DNA from: Pantoea deleyi
GTDB lineage: Bacteria > Pseudomonadota > Gammaproteobacteria > Enterobacterales > Enterobacteriaceae
DNA: 64,000 bases
Direction: 5' to 3'
Assembly (NCBI RefSeq): GCF_022647325.1
Contig: NZ_CP071405.1
Location: 2,728,001-2,792,000, forward strand
Part shown: positions 8,832 through 18,273 of the stretch, one piece after another
Layout: each line of letters begins with the position of its first letter
How positions within the stretch are numbered: position 1 is the stretch's first letter
The notes under the pieces: model-generated
The model's database searches: none
The model's input: the letters and a program-made list of their open reading frames with translations, nothing else
What the model was told of the DNA's origin: nothing
Position numbers and translations under genes: made by a program

Positions 8832-9797
8832 TCAGTAACCGGCGGCGCGAATCCGCTGCTCTGCCGCGTCCAGCGAGTCACACTCACCGCTGGCGCGCAG
8901 ACAGCAGGCAAGCTGCAGTCTCAGCGACGCAGGCACCGGACGCTGCTGGTTCAGCACCTCTTCGATCCAGCGCGCGGTCACCGCCGCCGATTTATCGGCC
9001 GGCAGCTCCACGGCCACCTCCGGCTGACGCTCCACCCACACTTCCGCTTCCGCGCCTGCGCCCTGGATCATGCTGATGGCCGGGCAGCGCAGCGGATTAG
9101 CATAGACTTCCCCTTCGGTGCCGTTAAGTAACAGCGCGGGGGCATCAATGTCGCTGAAGAATTTCGCCACGCGCGGCACATATTCCGGATGCGAGACGCT
9201 CGACAGACGCAGCGCCGCACGCTCCGCAAACGGGGTCGCCAGTTTTGCCAGCGTATGCGCACTGTTGCGCACCCCCATCCGCCAGCGCAGCGAGAGCTGT
9301 TTCGCCATCGGCGGGCAGAGGTGATCGATGGTGATAAAGGCCAGCCCCTGCTCCAGTTTTGCCTGCGCCGCCTCCGCCGTCGTCACCGGGGCGATCCCCA
9401 GCGCCGCAAATACCGCTTCGCTGGTGATGCGCGTCGCGTCGTCGCTGACGCCGTGCACCAGCACCGGGAACCCGAGTTTCGCCAGCAGCAGCGCCAGCAG
9501 CGGCGTCAGGTTGCCCTGCCGGCGCGCGCCGTTGTAGCTGGGAATGACAATCGGCATCGGCCGGTTTTCCGGCGCCCGCAGCGACATCATCTTCGCCTGC
9601 ATCGCCTGGTAAAAGCCGCGCATCTCCGCTTCGCCCTCACCTTTGATGCGCAGCGCAATCAGGATAGCGCCCAGCTCCAGGTCCGGCACCTCGCCCGCCA
9701 GCATCGCGCTGTAGAGCGCCACAGCGGTATCAGCGTCGATATCGCGGGCATGATTTTTGCCGCGACCTACCTCTTTAATGATTTTATTCAGTTCCAT
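8832..9797 (-). CDS. ybiB: YbiB, TrpD2-type glycosyltransferase-fold protein
   Basis: A 321-residue protein related to anthranilate phosphoribosyltransferase. E. coli YbiB has this fold but is described as a nucleic-acid-binding TrpD2 protein rather than a tryptophan enzyme. The N-terminal helical domain begins MELNKIIKEVGRGKNHARDI, and the glycine-rich phosphoribosyl loop of true TrpD is altered (VHGVSDDATRITS). It lies 23 bp downstream of dinG on the same strand, as in E. coli, so the pair should be co-transcribed from the LexA-controlled dinG promoter. The exact physiological role is unknown. Confidence 0.9.
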   Translation of the reverse strand: MELNKIIKEVGRGKNHARDIDADTAVALYSAMLAGEVPDLELGAILIALRIKGEGEAEMRGFYQAMQAKMMSLRAPENRPMPIVIPSYNGARRQGNLTPLLALLLAKLGFPVLVHGVSDDATRITSEAVFAALGIAPVTTAEAAQAKLEQGLAFITIDHLCPPMAKQLSLRWRMGVRNSAHTLAKLATPFAERAALRLSSVSHPEYVPRVAKFFSDIDAPALLLNGTEGEVYANPLRCPAISMIQGAGAEAEVWVERQPEVAVELPADKSAAVTARWIEEVLNQQRPVPASLRLQLACCLRASGECDSLDAAEQRIRAAGY

Positions 9798-9820
9798 CTT
9801 TCGCTTCCGGTTAAGTGCGC

Positions 9821-11989
9821 TCAGCGCCGCGTGGGACGTCGTTTACGCACGGTATTTTTTGGCACCACGCTGGCCGGTATGGCTGCCGGCTCCGGGGTGG
9901 CGGGCTGCTCAATCGGAAAGACCGGCAGCGCGGCTAACAACCGGCTGCCGTAGGGTTTGCTCAGCAACCGGCGGTCATAAATCACGATCTCGCCGTAGCA
10001 TTGATGGCTGCGGATCAGGCGTCCGACCTGCTGGATCAGGGTAAATGAGGCGCTGGGTAAGCTCTGCACCTCAAACGGATAGCGCTTCAGGCTCTTCAGC
10101 CACTCACCTTCGGTCAAAATTACCGGACTGTCTACCGGCGGAAAAGCGATTTTATGGATGTGCACCTGACTCAGCAGATCCCCTTTCAGATCGAGCCCTT
10201 CCGCAAAGGACTGCAGGCCAATCAGGATGCTGGTTTCCCCCCTGGTGACGCGCTGACGGTGCAGATCCACCAGGCGGCTGCGCGGCTGATCGCCCTGCAC
10301 CAGCATCGAGAGCCGCAGATCGGTCAGACAGGCGACAAACTGCTGCATTGCCCGGTTGCTGGCAAACAGCACCAGCACCCCTTTGTGCTTTTTCTCAGCC
10401 ATCTGCTGGCGGAAGAAGGCGGCCATCTCGGCGATATGCTCGGCTTCATGGCTCATCAGCGGCTCATAGCGCATCTGCGGGATCACCAGCTTGCCCTGCC
10501 CGACGTGATTAAACGGGGAGTCCAGCGCCACAAAGCGGTCGCCCGCCTTTTCGCTGAGGCCCGACATCTCCTGCAACCGATTAAAACTGTTGAGTGATCG
10601 CAGTGTGGCGGACGTCACCACAACGTGTGCGATTTTGCGCCACAGCATCTTCTCCAGCTGGTCGCTGACGCGGATACCGGCGCAGTGAAACAGCAGATGC
10701 GCCTGACCTTCGCGCAGTTCGCGGGTGATCCATTTCGACACCGGTGCACCGGAGGCTTTCTCCATCGACGCCAGCCGCCAGAGCTTGCTGACGGATTCGA
10801 ACCAGCCAAACTGACGGTTGAGCTGCAGCAGATTGCGATGCAGCCGCACCACATCCACCTTGCCCGTCTGTTCGCTCAGTGCGTTGATCAGCCCTTCGCT
10901 CAGACCACGCAGTGCGTCGCTGAGTTTGAACAGCCGGGCACAGAGATCGAGCAGCTCCTGCGGCAGCGCGCCCAGCACGAAGCGGAACTCCCCCGGCTGG
11001 TTATGCGGCGGCAGTAGCGGGTTCAGCGCCTGAGCGGTGATCGTCATCAGTTCGCGCAGCTCGTCGCAGTGGGCTTTCAGCCGCTCCGGGTTAGCCAGCG
11101 GCGGAGGGGATTTAGGCCGCATCTGGGTCATGATGCTCTCCACCAGCTTCACAAAGAGGTCGAGCTGCAGGCTGCTCCAGCCGGGGGTGATATCGGCGCT
11201 CATCTCCAGCGCATCGCGGGCCACTTCGGGCAGATGGTGCCCTTCATCCAGCACCAGCATCAGATTTTTAGCGGGCGGCAGCACCGACTCATTTTCCATC
11301 GCCGCCATCACCAGCGCATGGTTCGCCACCACCACATCCACCTGCTCGATCTCACGGCGCGCCACGAAAAACGGGCATTCGCGATACCAGCGGCAGTGGG
11401 CACCGAGGCAGCTCGCTTTGTCGGTCGAGAGCCGCTGCCACAGGCTGTCGCTGACGTTTTCGTCGCTGTGGTCGCGCAGGCCATCCCACTGATAGCGATC
11501 CAGCGCTTTCTGCAGCCGGCCGCACTGGGTCTGCTCCTCTTTGGTGCTGCTGACGGCGTCATCGTCCAGCCAGAGCAGCAGATCGCCCTGCTGGTCCTCA
11601 TCCGCCGCCAGCGCGGCCAGATTGCGCGGACAAACGTAGCGCCGGCGACCAAAGGCAGCGGTAAAGGTCAGGTCGGGAATGATTTTTTTCAGCAGCGGCA
11701 GATCTTTGGTGAAGATCTGATCCTGCAGCGCCACGTTGGCGGTGCTGATGACCAGCTGCTTCTCCTGAGCGCGGCTGGCCGCAATGCCGGGAATCAGATA
11801 AGAGAGGGTTTTTCCCACGCCGGTCGGCGCTTCAACCGCCAGATGGCGCGCGTCGTCGCCTGACAGACATTTTGCCACTTCGGCGATCATCTGCCGCTGC
11901 GGCGCGCGCGGAATGAAGTCAGGCACCTGCTGCTGAAGCGCTTTATACCACTCCGCTATCTGGCTTTTTATTGCGGCTGTCAGGGCCAT
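9821..11989 (-). CDS. dinG: ATP-dependent DNA helicase DinG
   Basis: SOS-induced XPD-like 5'-3' iron-sulfur helicase that unwinds D-loops, R-loops and G-quadruplex structures. The 722-residue protein has Walker A EAPTGVGKT (residues 53-61), a four-cysteine Fe-S region (YVCPRNL, then CLGAHCRWYRECPFF), the DEAH-type box VLDEGHHLPE and C-terminal motif VI QQVGRLIRSH. I chose the ATG at 11989 because E. coli DinG starts MALTAA; an upstream in-frame GTG at 12004 is less likely. A LexA box lies 29-48 bp upstream. ybiB follows after 23 bp. Confidence 0.95.
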   Translation of the reverse strand: MALTAAIKSQIAEWYKALQQQVPDFIPRAPQRQMIAEVAKCLSGDDARHLAVEAPTGVGKTLSYLIPGIAASRAQEKQLVISTANVALQDQIFTKDLPLLKKIIPDLTFTAAFGRRRYVCPRNLAALAADEDQQGDLLLWLDDDAVSSTKEEQTQCGRLQKALDRYQWDGLRDHSDENVSDSLWQRLSTDKASCLGAHCRWYRECPFFVARREIEQVDVVVANHALVMAAMENESVLPPAKNLMLVLDEGHHLPEVARDALEMSADITPGWSSLQLDLFVKLVESIMTQMRPKSPPPLANPERLKAHCDELRELMTITAQALNPLLPPHNQPGEFRFVLGALPQELLDLCARLFKLSDALRGLSEGLINALSEQTGKVDVVRLHRNLLQLNRQFGWFESVSKLWRLASMEKASGAPVSKWITRELREGQAHLLFHCAGIRVSDQLEKMLWRKIAHVVVTSATLRSLNSFNRLQEMSGLSEKAGDRFVALDSPFNHVGQGKLVIPQMRYEPLMSHEAEHIAEMAAFFRQQMAEKKHKGVLVLFASNRAMQQFVACLTDLRLSMLVQGDQPRSRLVDLHRQRVTRGETSILIGLQSFAEGLDLKGDLLSQVHIHKIAFPPVDSPVILTEGEWLKSLKRYPFEVQSLPSASFTLIQQVGRLIRSHQCYGEIVIYDRRLLSKPYGSRLLAALPVFPIEQPATPEPAAIPASVVPKNTVRKRRPTRR

Positions 11990-12017
11990 GATTAGCGTTA
12001 CCACACCGGAAAAAATG

Positions 12018-12037
12018 GCCTGTATTTTTACACAGTA
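12018..12037. promoter_or_regulatory. LexA (SOS) box of dinG
   Basis: Within GCCTGTATTTTTACACAGTA, CTG (12020-12022) and CAG (12033-12035) are separated by exactly ten AT-rich bases, matching CTG-N10-CAG. It lies just upstream of dinG, a known SOS gene. Confidence 0.85.
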
Positions 12038-12111
12038 TCCCGGCGGCGTCAGCTTTCGCGCCGAATTTTTCGTGCGCCGTCGGAAATTTCCGCGGAGATT
12101 CCCGGCGCGCG

Positions 12112-12630
12112 TCAGGTCAGCACTTTGTACATCAGGGTGGTGGCGTCCAGCACGCCCGCGATCGATTCCGCATAAAAGGGAATCTCCCCCGCCACCTGCC
12201 AGCCCAGCGAACGGTAGAGGTCGCTGGCGACGTCGCCGCTGCGGGTATCGAGCACCAGCAGCGTTTTGCCCTCTGCGCGCGCCTGCTGTTCGGCATGCTG
12301 CATCAGCGTCCGGGCAATGCCCTGACGGCGCGCCTGCGGGTGCACCAGCAGTTTGCCGATCTCCGCCCGGTGACGCCCATTCGGCATGGCACTGAAATTT
12401 ATCATCACCGTGCCCAGGAGGGTCTCCTGCTGACGGGCGACGAATAGCTGACTCTCTCCGGCGGCCAGGGCGGGAATGCGCTGCTGCCAGAAGTGCCGGA
12501 TCGCCTGCTGGTCAGCGGCATCCGTGAAACCGACGCTGGCGCCATCTGCTACGCAGGCCTGCAGGAGCGCACTGAGTGACGCCTGATGCTGCTGCGCCTG
12601 CAGGGCGCTGAAGCGGGTGTAATCGATCAT
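12112..12630 (-). CDS. GNAT family N-acetyltransferase
   Basis: A 172-residue GCN5-related acetyltransferase. The acetyl-CoA binding motif A is visible as LLVHPQARRQGIARTLM (about residues 93-110), followed by an ALLVLDTRSGDVASDLYRSLGW-like segment typical of small-molecule or amino acid acetyltransferases. The start ATG overlaps the stop of the upstream XRE-cupin regulator (ATGA), so the two are translationally coupled and the regulator probably controls this enzyme. The substrate is unknown. Confidence 0.85.
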   Translation of the reverse strand: MIDYTRFSALQAQQHQASLSALLQACVADGASVGFTDAADQQAIRHFWQQRIPALAAGESQLFVARQQETLLGTVMINFSAMPNGRHRAEIGKLLVHPQARRQGIARTLMQHAEQQARAEGKTLLVLDTRSGDVASDLYRSLGWQVAGEIPFYAESIAGVLDATTLMYKVLT

Positions 12631-13190
12631 GGTCTGGCCACTACCAGCAGATAGCGGGCGCCGTCGGTGAGGTGCGCCTCAAAGGCGGATTTTCCGGTCA
12701 GATGAAATCGCAGGCAGTCGCCGGGGTGCAGCGTCCACTGCTGGACCCCCATGGTGATGGTCAGACCGCCCTCGCGCAGCCAGATATGCTGCTCCAGTCC
12801 CTGAATGGGAGGCGTGTCATAATCGATACGCGCGCCGGGCCGTAACTTGCCCTCTACCAGTTCGCATCTAAAATAGAGGGCAGGCGGTGAAACATTGCGG
12901 CGGACAAATCCGCTGGCTGCATCCTGCCACACCGGCTGCTGTTCCGCTCTGACCAGCAGAGTGGACTCCTCCTCGACTTCACTCAGCAGACGCGACATCG
13001 TGAGTCCATAGGCCGCACACAAACGATTAAGCAGTGCCGCCGTGGGGCTGGTCTCGCTTCGCTCAATGCGCGATAATGACGCGCGGCTGATGCCCGTGGC
13101 CACAGAAAGTTCATCTAACGACCAGCCGCGTTGCAGTCGTAATTCTGACAGCCTCACCGCCAGTCGCTGCTCAGTATTCAGCTCCGACAT
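12627..13190 (-). CDS. XRE family regulator with C-terminal cupin domain
   Basis: A 187-residue transcription factor: an N-terminal XRE helix-turn-helix (about residues 8-65, including GWSLDELSVATGISRASLSRIE) followed by a C-terminal cupin fold (about 110-185, with EQHIWLREGGLTITM and LHPGDCLRFH). Such proteins usually repress neighbouring metabolic or resistance genes and sense a small molecule through the cupin. It is coupled by ATGA overlap to the GNAT gene and divergent from mlrA. Two tandem TCTC-N6-GRGA half-palindromes just upstream of its start are candidate operators. Confidence 0.87.
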   Translation of the reverse strand: MSELNTEQRLAVRLSELRLQRGWSLDELSVATGISRASLSRIERSETSPTAALLNRLCAAYGLTMSRLLSEVEEESTLLVRAEQQPVWQDAASGFVRRNVSPPALYFRCELVEGKLRPGARIDYDTPPIQGLEQHIWLREGGLTITMGVQQWTLHPGDCLRFHLTGKSAFEAHLTDGARYLLVVARP

Positions 13191-13197
13191 GGGTCAT

Positions 13198-13230
13198 TCT
13201 CACATATGGGAAGTTTTCTCATATTCGAGA
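13198..13230. promoter_or_regulatory. Tandem imperfect palindromes, candidate XRE operators
   Basis: TCTCACATATGGGA (13198-13211) and TCTCATATTCGAGA (13217-13230) are two similar 14-bp imperfect palindromes spaced 19 bp apart, immediately upstream of the XRE-cupin gene. The arrangement fits autorepression by two dimers. Inferred only. Confidence 0.45.
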
Positions 13231-13256
13231 TATAGCCTGGAAACGCCGTATCAGTC

Positions 13257-13289
13257 AAGTTGTACATAGCGAAATGTATTGTACAACTT
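13257..13289. promoter_or_regulatory. MlrA-type box upstream of mlrA
   Basis: AAGTTGTACA and TGTACAACTT form a perfect 10-bp inverted repeat with a 13-bp spacer, 51-83 bp upstream of mlrA. It closely matches the palindrome described for MlrA at the E. coli csgD promoter (TTGTACA, 12-bp spacer, TGTACAA), suggesting autoregulation. Confidence 0.65.
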
Positions 13290-13339
13290 AAATTGCTTCG
13301 TTATGGTAATCGCACTCAGACCAATCGAAAGAGGATTTT

Positions 13340-14074
13340 ATGACCTTATACAGTATCGGTGACGTCGCCGAGCGCTGTGGCATAAACCCAGTCACCTTAC
13401 GCGCCTGGCAGCGTCGTTATGGCTTACTGAAGCCGCAACGCACCGAAGGCGGACATCGTCAGTTTGATGAAGAAGATGTTCAGCGCATTGAAGAGATCAT
13501 GCGCTGGATAGAAAGCGGCGTGCCGGTCGGAAAGGTCAAGGCACTGCTGGAAGGCGGCGATGTGGATGCGCATGATGGCTGGACGACACTACAGGATGAG
13601 CTGATCAGCGTCCTGCGTCACGTCAGGCCCGCTAAACTTCGCAACAAAATTGCCGCCATTGGCCGCGAACATCCGATTGATGCGCTGATCGACCACGTTT
13701 TTATGCCGGTGCGCCAGAAGCTGAGTCTGGACCAGAACACCGCCCGCACCATGTGCAGCCTGCTGGATGGGTTGCTGATTGACTATGTGGCCTTCTGCCT
13801 GACCGGCAGCCGCAAAAAGTCTGGCAAAGACGCGCTGATTATCGGCTGGGGTATCGATGATCGCACCCGTATCTGGCTGGAAGGATGGCGTCTCTCTCAG
13901 CACGGCTGGCGGATCGATGTGCTTGCTGAACCGCTGGATGTGCCGCGCCCCGAACTCTTTCCCGGCATGAACATGTTTGTCTTTACCGGTAAAAAACTGA
14001 CCCGCCGCCAGCAGGAACAGCTGACACACTGGCAGGAACAGGGCTATGCCGTCCGCCTGCACGAACCCGCCTGA
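13340..14074 (+). CDS. mlrA: MerR-family regulator MlrA
   Basis: A 244-residue regulator nearly identical in layout to E. coli MlrA (YehV): an N-terminal MerR helix-turn-helix with [20 protein letters not shown] (about 16-35) and a C-terminal domain with the degenerate B12-binding-like fold ([21 protein letters not shown]). In E. coli it activates csgD and hence curli and biofilm matrix, under RpoS and c-di-GMP control. A ribosome-binding site AGAGGA precedes the ATG. The adjacency to yohO and yehWXYZ is the same as in E. coli. Whether csgD exists in this genome is not visible here. Confidence 0.93.
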   Translation: MTLYSIGDVAERCGINPVTLRAWQRRYGLLKPQRTEGGHRQFDEEDVQRIEEIMRWIESGVPVGKVKALLEGGDVDAHDGWTTLQDELISVLRHVRPAKLRNKIAAIGREHPIDALIDHVFMPVRQKLSLDQNTARTMCSLLDGLLIDYVAFCLTGSRKKSGKDALIIGWGIDDRTRIWLEGWRLSQHGWRIDVLAEPLDVPRPELFPGMNMFVFTGKKLTRRQQEQLTHWQEQGYAVRLHEPA

Positions 14075-14161
14075 TAACAAAAACGCACGCCGGGCGCTTT
14101 GCCTGCTGCCTTGCGCGCGCTATTATCCCCGCCTCACTGTTCACAAGCTCAGGTTTTCTCC

Positions 14162-14269
14162 ATGAATGTCAAAAAAGCCTTTTTCGCCACGCTGTTTTTT
14201 ATCATGGCCGTCGGCGGCACCAGCGGTCTGATGCTGGTGGGATACTCCCTTATCGTTCATTCACGCTAA
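14162..14269 (+). CDS. yohO: Small membrane protein YohO
   Basis: A 35-residue protein, [19 protein letters not shown] at its N-terminus, with one predicted transmembrane helix over about residues 6-31 and a basic start. Length, hydrophobic pattern and position between mlrA and yehW match E. coli YohO, a small inner-membrane protein of unknown function. Its last 20 bases overlap the convergent yehW 3' end. It is too short for routine gene calling, but conserved position and pattern across genera support it. Confidence 0.8.
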   Translation: MNVKKAFFATLFFIMAVGGTSGLMLVGYSLIVHSR

Positions 14270-14981
14270 GCCAGCGTTGCAGGCGTTCAAACAGACGATC
14301 GCTGACGATAGCCAGCAGCGCCACCAGCAGCGCCCCCTGAATCACGTAGGCCGTGTTAAACCCGCTTAACCCGATAATCACCGGTGAGCCGAGACTTTTG
14401 GCCCCCACCGTCGAGGCGATGGCCGCGGTTCCGATGTTAATGATCACCGACGTGCGTATTCCGGCGATGATCACCGGCGCAGCCAGCGCCAGCTCCACCT
14501 GCCACAGCCGCTGCCAGGCACTCATCCCGACCCCGGTGGCGATCTCCCGGCTGCTCTCCGGCACACTGTCGATGCCCGCCAGCGTGCCCTGTAAAATCGG
14601 CAGCAGGCCATAGAGCAGCAGTGCCACCACCGCAGGCCACGCGCCAAAGCCCATCACCGGTACCGCAATCGCCAGCACCGCCACCGGCGGAATCGTCTGT
14701 CCGGCGGCCACAATCGTCTCTGTCAGCGGCCGGAAGGCGCGCCCTGCCCGTCGCGTCACCAGTACGCCGCTGCCGACGCCAGTCACGATCGCCAGCAGGC
14801 TGGCGGCGATCACCAGAAACAGATGCGCCAGGGTGAGCTGCCAGAAGCTCTCCTGCTGATAGAGCGGCCGCGCCAGATCGGGAAACCAGCGGTGAAACAG
14901 CGGCCCGCTCCAGGGCATCAGGCTCAGCAGCGCGACATAGAGCAGCACCAGCCACAGCAGCGGATCCCTTAACCTGCGCAT
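14250..14981 (-). CDS. yehW: Osmoprotectant ABC transporter permease YehW
   Basis: Inner-membrane permease of the YehZYXW betaine-type importer, 243 residues, equal to E. coli YehW. It has several membrane helices and the binding-protein-dependent transport loop near [20 protein letters not shown]. The longer open frame to 15143 begins inside yehX; I use the ATG at 14981 ([12 protein letters not shown]), which matches the E. coli start and overlaps the yehX stop by 13 bp. It is the last gene of the yehZYXW operon. Confidence 0.93.
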   Translation of the reverse strand: MRRLRDPLLWLVLLYVALLSLMPWSGPLFHRWFPDLARPLYQQESFWQLTLAHLFLVIAASLLAIVTGVGSGVLVTRRAGRAFRPLTETIVAAGQTIPPVAVLAIAVPVMGFGAWPAVVALLLYGLLPILQGTLAGIDSVPESSREIATGVGMSAWQRLWQVELALAAPVIIAGIRTSVIINIGTAAIASTVGAKSLGSPVIIGLSGFNTAYVIQGALLVALLAIVSDRLFERLQRWLSVNER

Positions 14982-15916
14982 GGGGCTGCCCCGTGCCGTT
15001 GCAGCAGATCGCTGAAGTGGAGGACGCCCAGCGGTTGCTGCTGCGCGTCGACCACCGGCAGCTGGTCGGTTCGCCGGGCGATAAACTGTGAAAGGGCCTC
15101 CCGCAGCGTCAGCCCGGCCGCAATCGGTTCGCCCGCCAGCCACTCCCCGTGACGCACGGCCTGGCTGACCTGCTCCAGCGACAGCAGCCGCACCCCGATT
15201 TCGCTGCGGCCAAAGAAGTCACGCACAAACGCATTTACGGGCTGCGTCAGCAGCTCCACCGGCCTGCCCTGCTGAACGATCTCGCCGTTATCCATCAGCA
15301 CCAGGCGATCAGCCAGCGTCAGCGCTTCGTCGATATCATGAGTCACCAGCACAATCGTGCGGCCCGAAAGCCGGTGAATGCGCAGCATCTCCTGTTGCAG
15401 CATGCCGCGCGTGACCGGGTCGAGCGCCCCGAACGGCTCATCCATCAGCAGGACTTCCGGGTCCGCCGCCAGCGCGCGCGCGACCCCGACCCGCTGCTGC
15501 TGGCCGCCGGAGAGCTGATGCGGATAGCGGTCGAGCAGTTGTGCGTCCAGGTTCAGCAGCGCCAGCAGCGCCGCGATGCGCTCATCGACGCGGGCAGCCG
15601 GCCAGCCCAGCAGAACCGGCACCGTGGCGATATTCTTCCGCACCGTCCAGTGCGGAAACAGGCCGGTCGACTGGATGGCGTAGCCCATGCGGCGACGCAG
15701 CGCGCGGGCATCCAGCTGGCGAATCGACTCACCGGCAAAGCGGATATCTCCGCTGTCAAACTCCACCAGCCGGTTAATCATCTTCAGGGTGGTCGATTTG
15801 CCGGAGCCGGAGGTGCCGAGCAGTACGCAGAACTCACCGGCGGCCACCTGCAATGTCAGATCTTTCACCGCCGCTTTGCCGTTAAACGCGCGTGATACGC
15901 CCCTGAATTCAATCAT
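14969..15916 (-). CDS. yehX: Osmoprotectant ABC transporter ATP-binding protein YehX
   Basis: ATPase of the YehZYXW importer, 315 residues. Walker [10 protein letters not shown] (about 34-42), signature [15 protein letters not shown], Walker [13 protein letters not shown] and the switch histidine in [11 protein letters not shown] are all intact. The C-terminal extension (after about 240) resembles the CBS-type regulatory segment of glycine betaine ATPases. It overlaps yehW downstream and the yehY stop upstream (8 bp), consistent with one operon. Confidence 0.94.
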   Translation of the reverse strand: MIEFRGVSRAFNGKAAVKDLTLQVAAGEFCVLLGTSGSGKSTTLKMINRLVEFDSGDIRFAGESIRQLDARALRRRMGYAIQSTGLFPHWTVRKNIATVPVLLGWPAARVDERIAALLALLNLDAQLLDRYPHQLSGGQQQRVGVARALAADPEVLLMDEPFGALDPVTRGMLQQEMLRIHRLSGRTIVLVTHDIDEALTLADRLVLMDNGEIVQQGRPVELLTQPVNAFVRDFFGRSEIGVRLLSLEQVSQAVRHGEWLAGEPIAAGLTLREALSQFIARRTDQLPVVDAQQQPLGVLHFSDLLQRHGAAPCAG

Positions 15917-17084
15917 CTTTTCTCTCCAGCAGTGAGATCAGCAGGCGGAACAGCGCATCGACTGTCACCGCCAGCGCAATCACCGGGACCACACCCAGCA
16001 GCACCAGATCCAGTGCACTGCTTAGCAGCCCCTGAAAAATAATCGCACCGAAGCCGCCTGCGCCAATCAGCGCCGCCACCACGGCCATCCCCAGCGTCTG
16101 CACTACCACTACCCGCAGCCCCGCCAGCCAGACCGGCAGCGCCAGCGGCACATCGACCGCACGGAACTGCTGCCAGCCGCTCATCCCCATGCCACGCGCG
16201 CTCTCGCGCACCTGTTGCGGCACCTGCTGCAGGCCGACCACCACGCTGCGCACCAGCGGCAACAGCGCGTAGAGTACCAGCGCGATCAGCGCCGGAGCCA
16301 TGCCGATGCCGCTGATCCCCCACGCGCCCAGCCAGGGAAAGTGCTGAGCCAGTCCGGCCAGTGGCGCAATCAGCAGGCCAAACAGCGCGACGGAGGGCAC
16401 CGTCTGAATCACATTCAGGACGCCGAACACGCTGCCCTGCCAGCCCGGACGCCGGAACAGCGCCACGCCCAGCGGCAGCGCGATCAGCAGCGCAGGCAGC
16501 ACCGTGCCGGCCAGCAGAATGAGATGGCGACTGAGTGCCGCATCAAACACGGCCTGACGGTTGGCATACTCTTTCAGCAGGGAGAGATCGGCCAGCTGAC
16601 CGCTGAACAGCAGCAGCAGCGGCAGCAGCCAGACCTGCAGATTGAGCAGCAGCTGAACCAGCCGGTGACGGGTCAGTTGCCGCACCAGGTCGGTGATCAG
16701 CAGAACTATAAGGGCGGCACTGCACCACAGGCCGCTGGCGAAGCTGGTGCGCGCCAGACGGCTGCCCTGCTGGCTGAGCAGCGTGGCCTGATGACCGCCC
16801 AGCCAGATGATGAGCGCCAGCATCAGCTCCGCCGCCAGCAGCGACAGCATCAGCGTGCTGCGGCCAGGCCGACGCCACAGCAGCAGCCAGAGCGCCGCCA
16901 GCGGTAACAGCAGCAGCCCGAAGCGGCTGATCTGCCAGAGCCTCAGCGGTTCGCCCGCCACCAGCCGGTTCGGGGCAACGTTCAGAAACGGCAGCGCCAT
17001 CAGTGCCAGACTCAGCAGGCTCAGCAGTAGCCAGGCCACCGGCTGCGGTACCGGACGGCGTATCGCTTCCCGCGATATCAGCAT
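15909..17084 (-). CDS. yehY: Osmoprotectant ABC transporter permease YehY
   Basis: The larger permease of the YehZYXW system, 391 residues (E. coli 385). An N-terminal region with several membrane helices precedes the conserved transport domain, whose loop [19 protein letters not shown] resembles that in YehW. It overlaps yehX by 8 bp and starts 3 bp after the yehZ stop, so the four genes form one tight operon. Confidence 0.93.
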   Translation of the reverse strand: MLISREAIRRPVPQPVAWLLLSLLSLALMALPFLNVAPNRLVAGEPLRLWQISRFGLLLLPLAALWLLLWRRPGRSTLMLSLLAAELMLALIIWLGGHQATLLSQQGSRLARTSFASGLWCSAALIVLLITDLVRQLTRHRLVQLLLNLQVWLLPLLLLFSGQLADLSLLKEYANRQAVFDAALSRHLILLAGTVLPALLIALPLGVALFRRPGWQGSVFGVLNVIQTVPSVALFGLLIAPLAGLAQHFPWLGAWGISGIGMAPALIALVLYALLPLVRSVVVGLQQVPQQVRESARGMGMSGWQQFRAVDVPLALPVWLAGLRVVVVQTLGMAVVAALIGAGGFGAIIFQGLLSSALDLVLLGVVPVIALAVTVDALFRLLISLLERKDD

Positions 17085-17087
17085 CGG

Positions 17088-17999
17088 TTACAGGAGCTTC
17101 TGCTGCTGCAGCCACTCGGTCGCGACGCTGCTGGCATCCTGGCCGTCGACCGCGATTTTCGCGTTGAGCTGTTGCAGCGTCTTCTCATCCAGCGCACTGA
17201 ACACCGGCTTCAGCCACGCCTCAATGCCGGGGTAGGCTTTCAGGACCGATTCACGGATAACCGGCGTCGGTGCATAGATCGGCTGAACGCCTTTGGGATC
17301 GCTGAGCGTCTGCAGGCCCAGCGCCGCCACCGGGCCATCCGTCCCGTAAGCCATCGCCGCATTGACGCCGGATGTCTGCTGCGCCGCCGCGCTGATGGTG
17401 ACCGCGGTGTCACCGCCCGCCAGCGACAGCAGCTGATCCTGCTTCAGGTTAAAGCCGTACGCTTTTTCAAAGGCGGGTAAAGCATCGCTGCGTTCAATAA
17501 ATTCTGCCGACGCCGCCAGCTTGAAGGTGCCCCCTTTTTTCAGCCAGGCGCTGAGATCGGCCAGCGAGGTGAGCTGATTTTTTTCCGCCAGCTCTTTGCG
17601 CACGGCGATGGTCCAGGTGTTATTAGCCGGTGCCGGGGTCAGCCACACCAGGTGGTTCTTCTCTGCATCGAGCGTCTTCACCTTCTCGTAGCCCGCGGAG
17701 GCACTCTTCCAGGCGCTGTCTTTCTCGTCATTGAAGAAAAAGGCGCCGTTGCCGGTGTATTCCGGATAGATATCGAGTTCGCCCGCCGTGATGGCGCCGC
17801 GCACCACCTGCGTCGTCCCCAGCTGGATTTTATTGACGGTTTTGACCCCATGCTTTTCCAGCACCTGCAGGATCACATTGCCCAGCAGCGACCCTTCGGT
17901 ATCAATTTTTGAGCCGACCCGCACAGGATCTGCCGCCTGTGCCATTCCCATACTGAGCAGCAAAGCGCTGACGCCGATCCAGCCCCGAGTTTTGATCAT
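17088..17999 (-). CDS. yehZ: Osmoprotectant-binding periplasmic protein YehZ (OsmF)
   Basis: Periplasmic solute-binding protein of the YehZYXW importer, 303 residues. A Sec signal peptide (residues 1-22, ending GMAQA) leads into ADPVRVGSKIDTEGSLLGN. In E. coli this RpoS- and osmolarity-induced system imports glycine betaine with low affinity. The open frame extends to 18179, but the ATG at 17999 has an AAGGAAAAGG site and the signal peptide follows directly, so I use it. It is the first gene of the operon and divergent from the MFS gene. Confidence 0.93.
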   Translation of the reverse strand: MIKTRGWIGVSALLLSMGMAQAADPVRVGSKIDTEGSLLGNVILQVLEKHGVKTVNKIQLGTTQVVRGAITAGELDIYPEYTGNGAFFFNDEKDSAWKSASAGYEKVKTLDAEKNHLVWLTPAPANNTWTIAVRKELAEKNQLTSLADLSAWLKKGGTFKLAASAEFIERSDALPAFEKAYGFNLKQDQLLSLAGGDTAVTISAAAQQTSGVNAAMAYGTDGPVAALGLQTLSDPKGVQPIYAPTPVIRESVLKAYPGIEAWLKPVFSALDEKTLQQLNAKIAVDGQDASSVATEWLQQQKLL

Positions 18000-18273
18000 G
18001 ACCTTTTCCTTATCGCGTGTTCGCGTGTTGTTTTTGCGCCTCGCCGGGCGTGATGCGTACAGGCTGCTGGTCTGCCGCGCAGCAGCAGGCTGACAGACCG
18101 GGCAGCGGAGAGGCACTGCCTTAAAAGCGTAGCCTGTCCCGGCGCGGCTGCCGCTGACTTTCTCCCCGCAGAATAGCAATCTGAGATGAGAATCTTATTT
18201 CATATAGCGGAAATGAATTTACGGCCGGACGTCTGAACGGCTATCCTTCCAGACCTGGTATAAATAATCAAAG

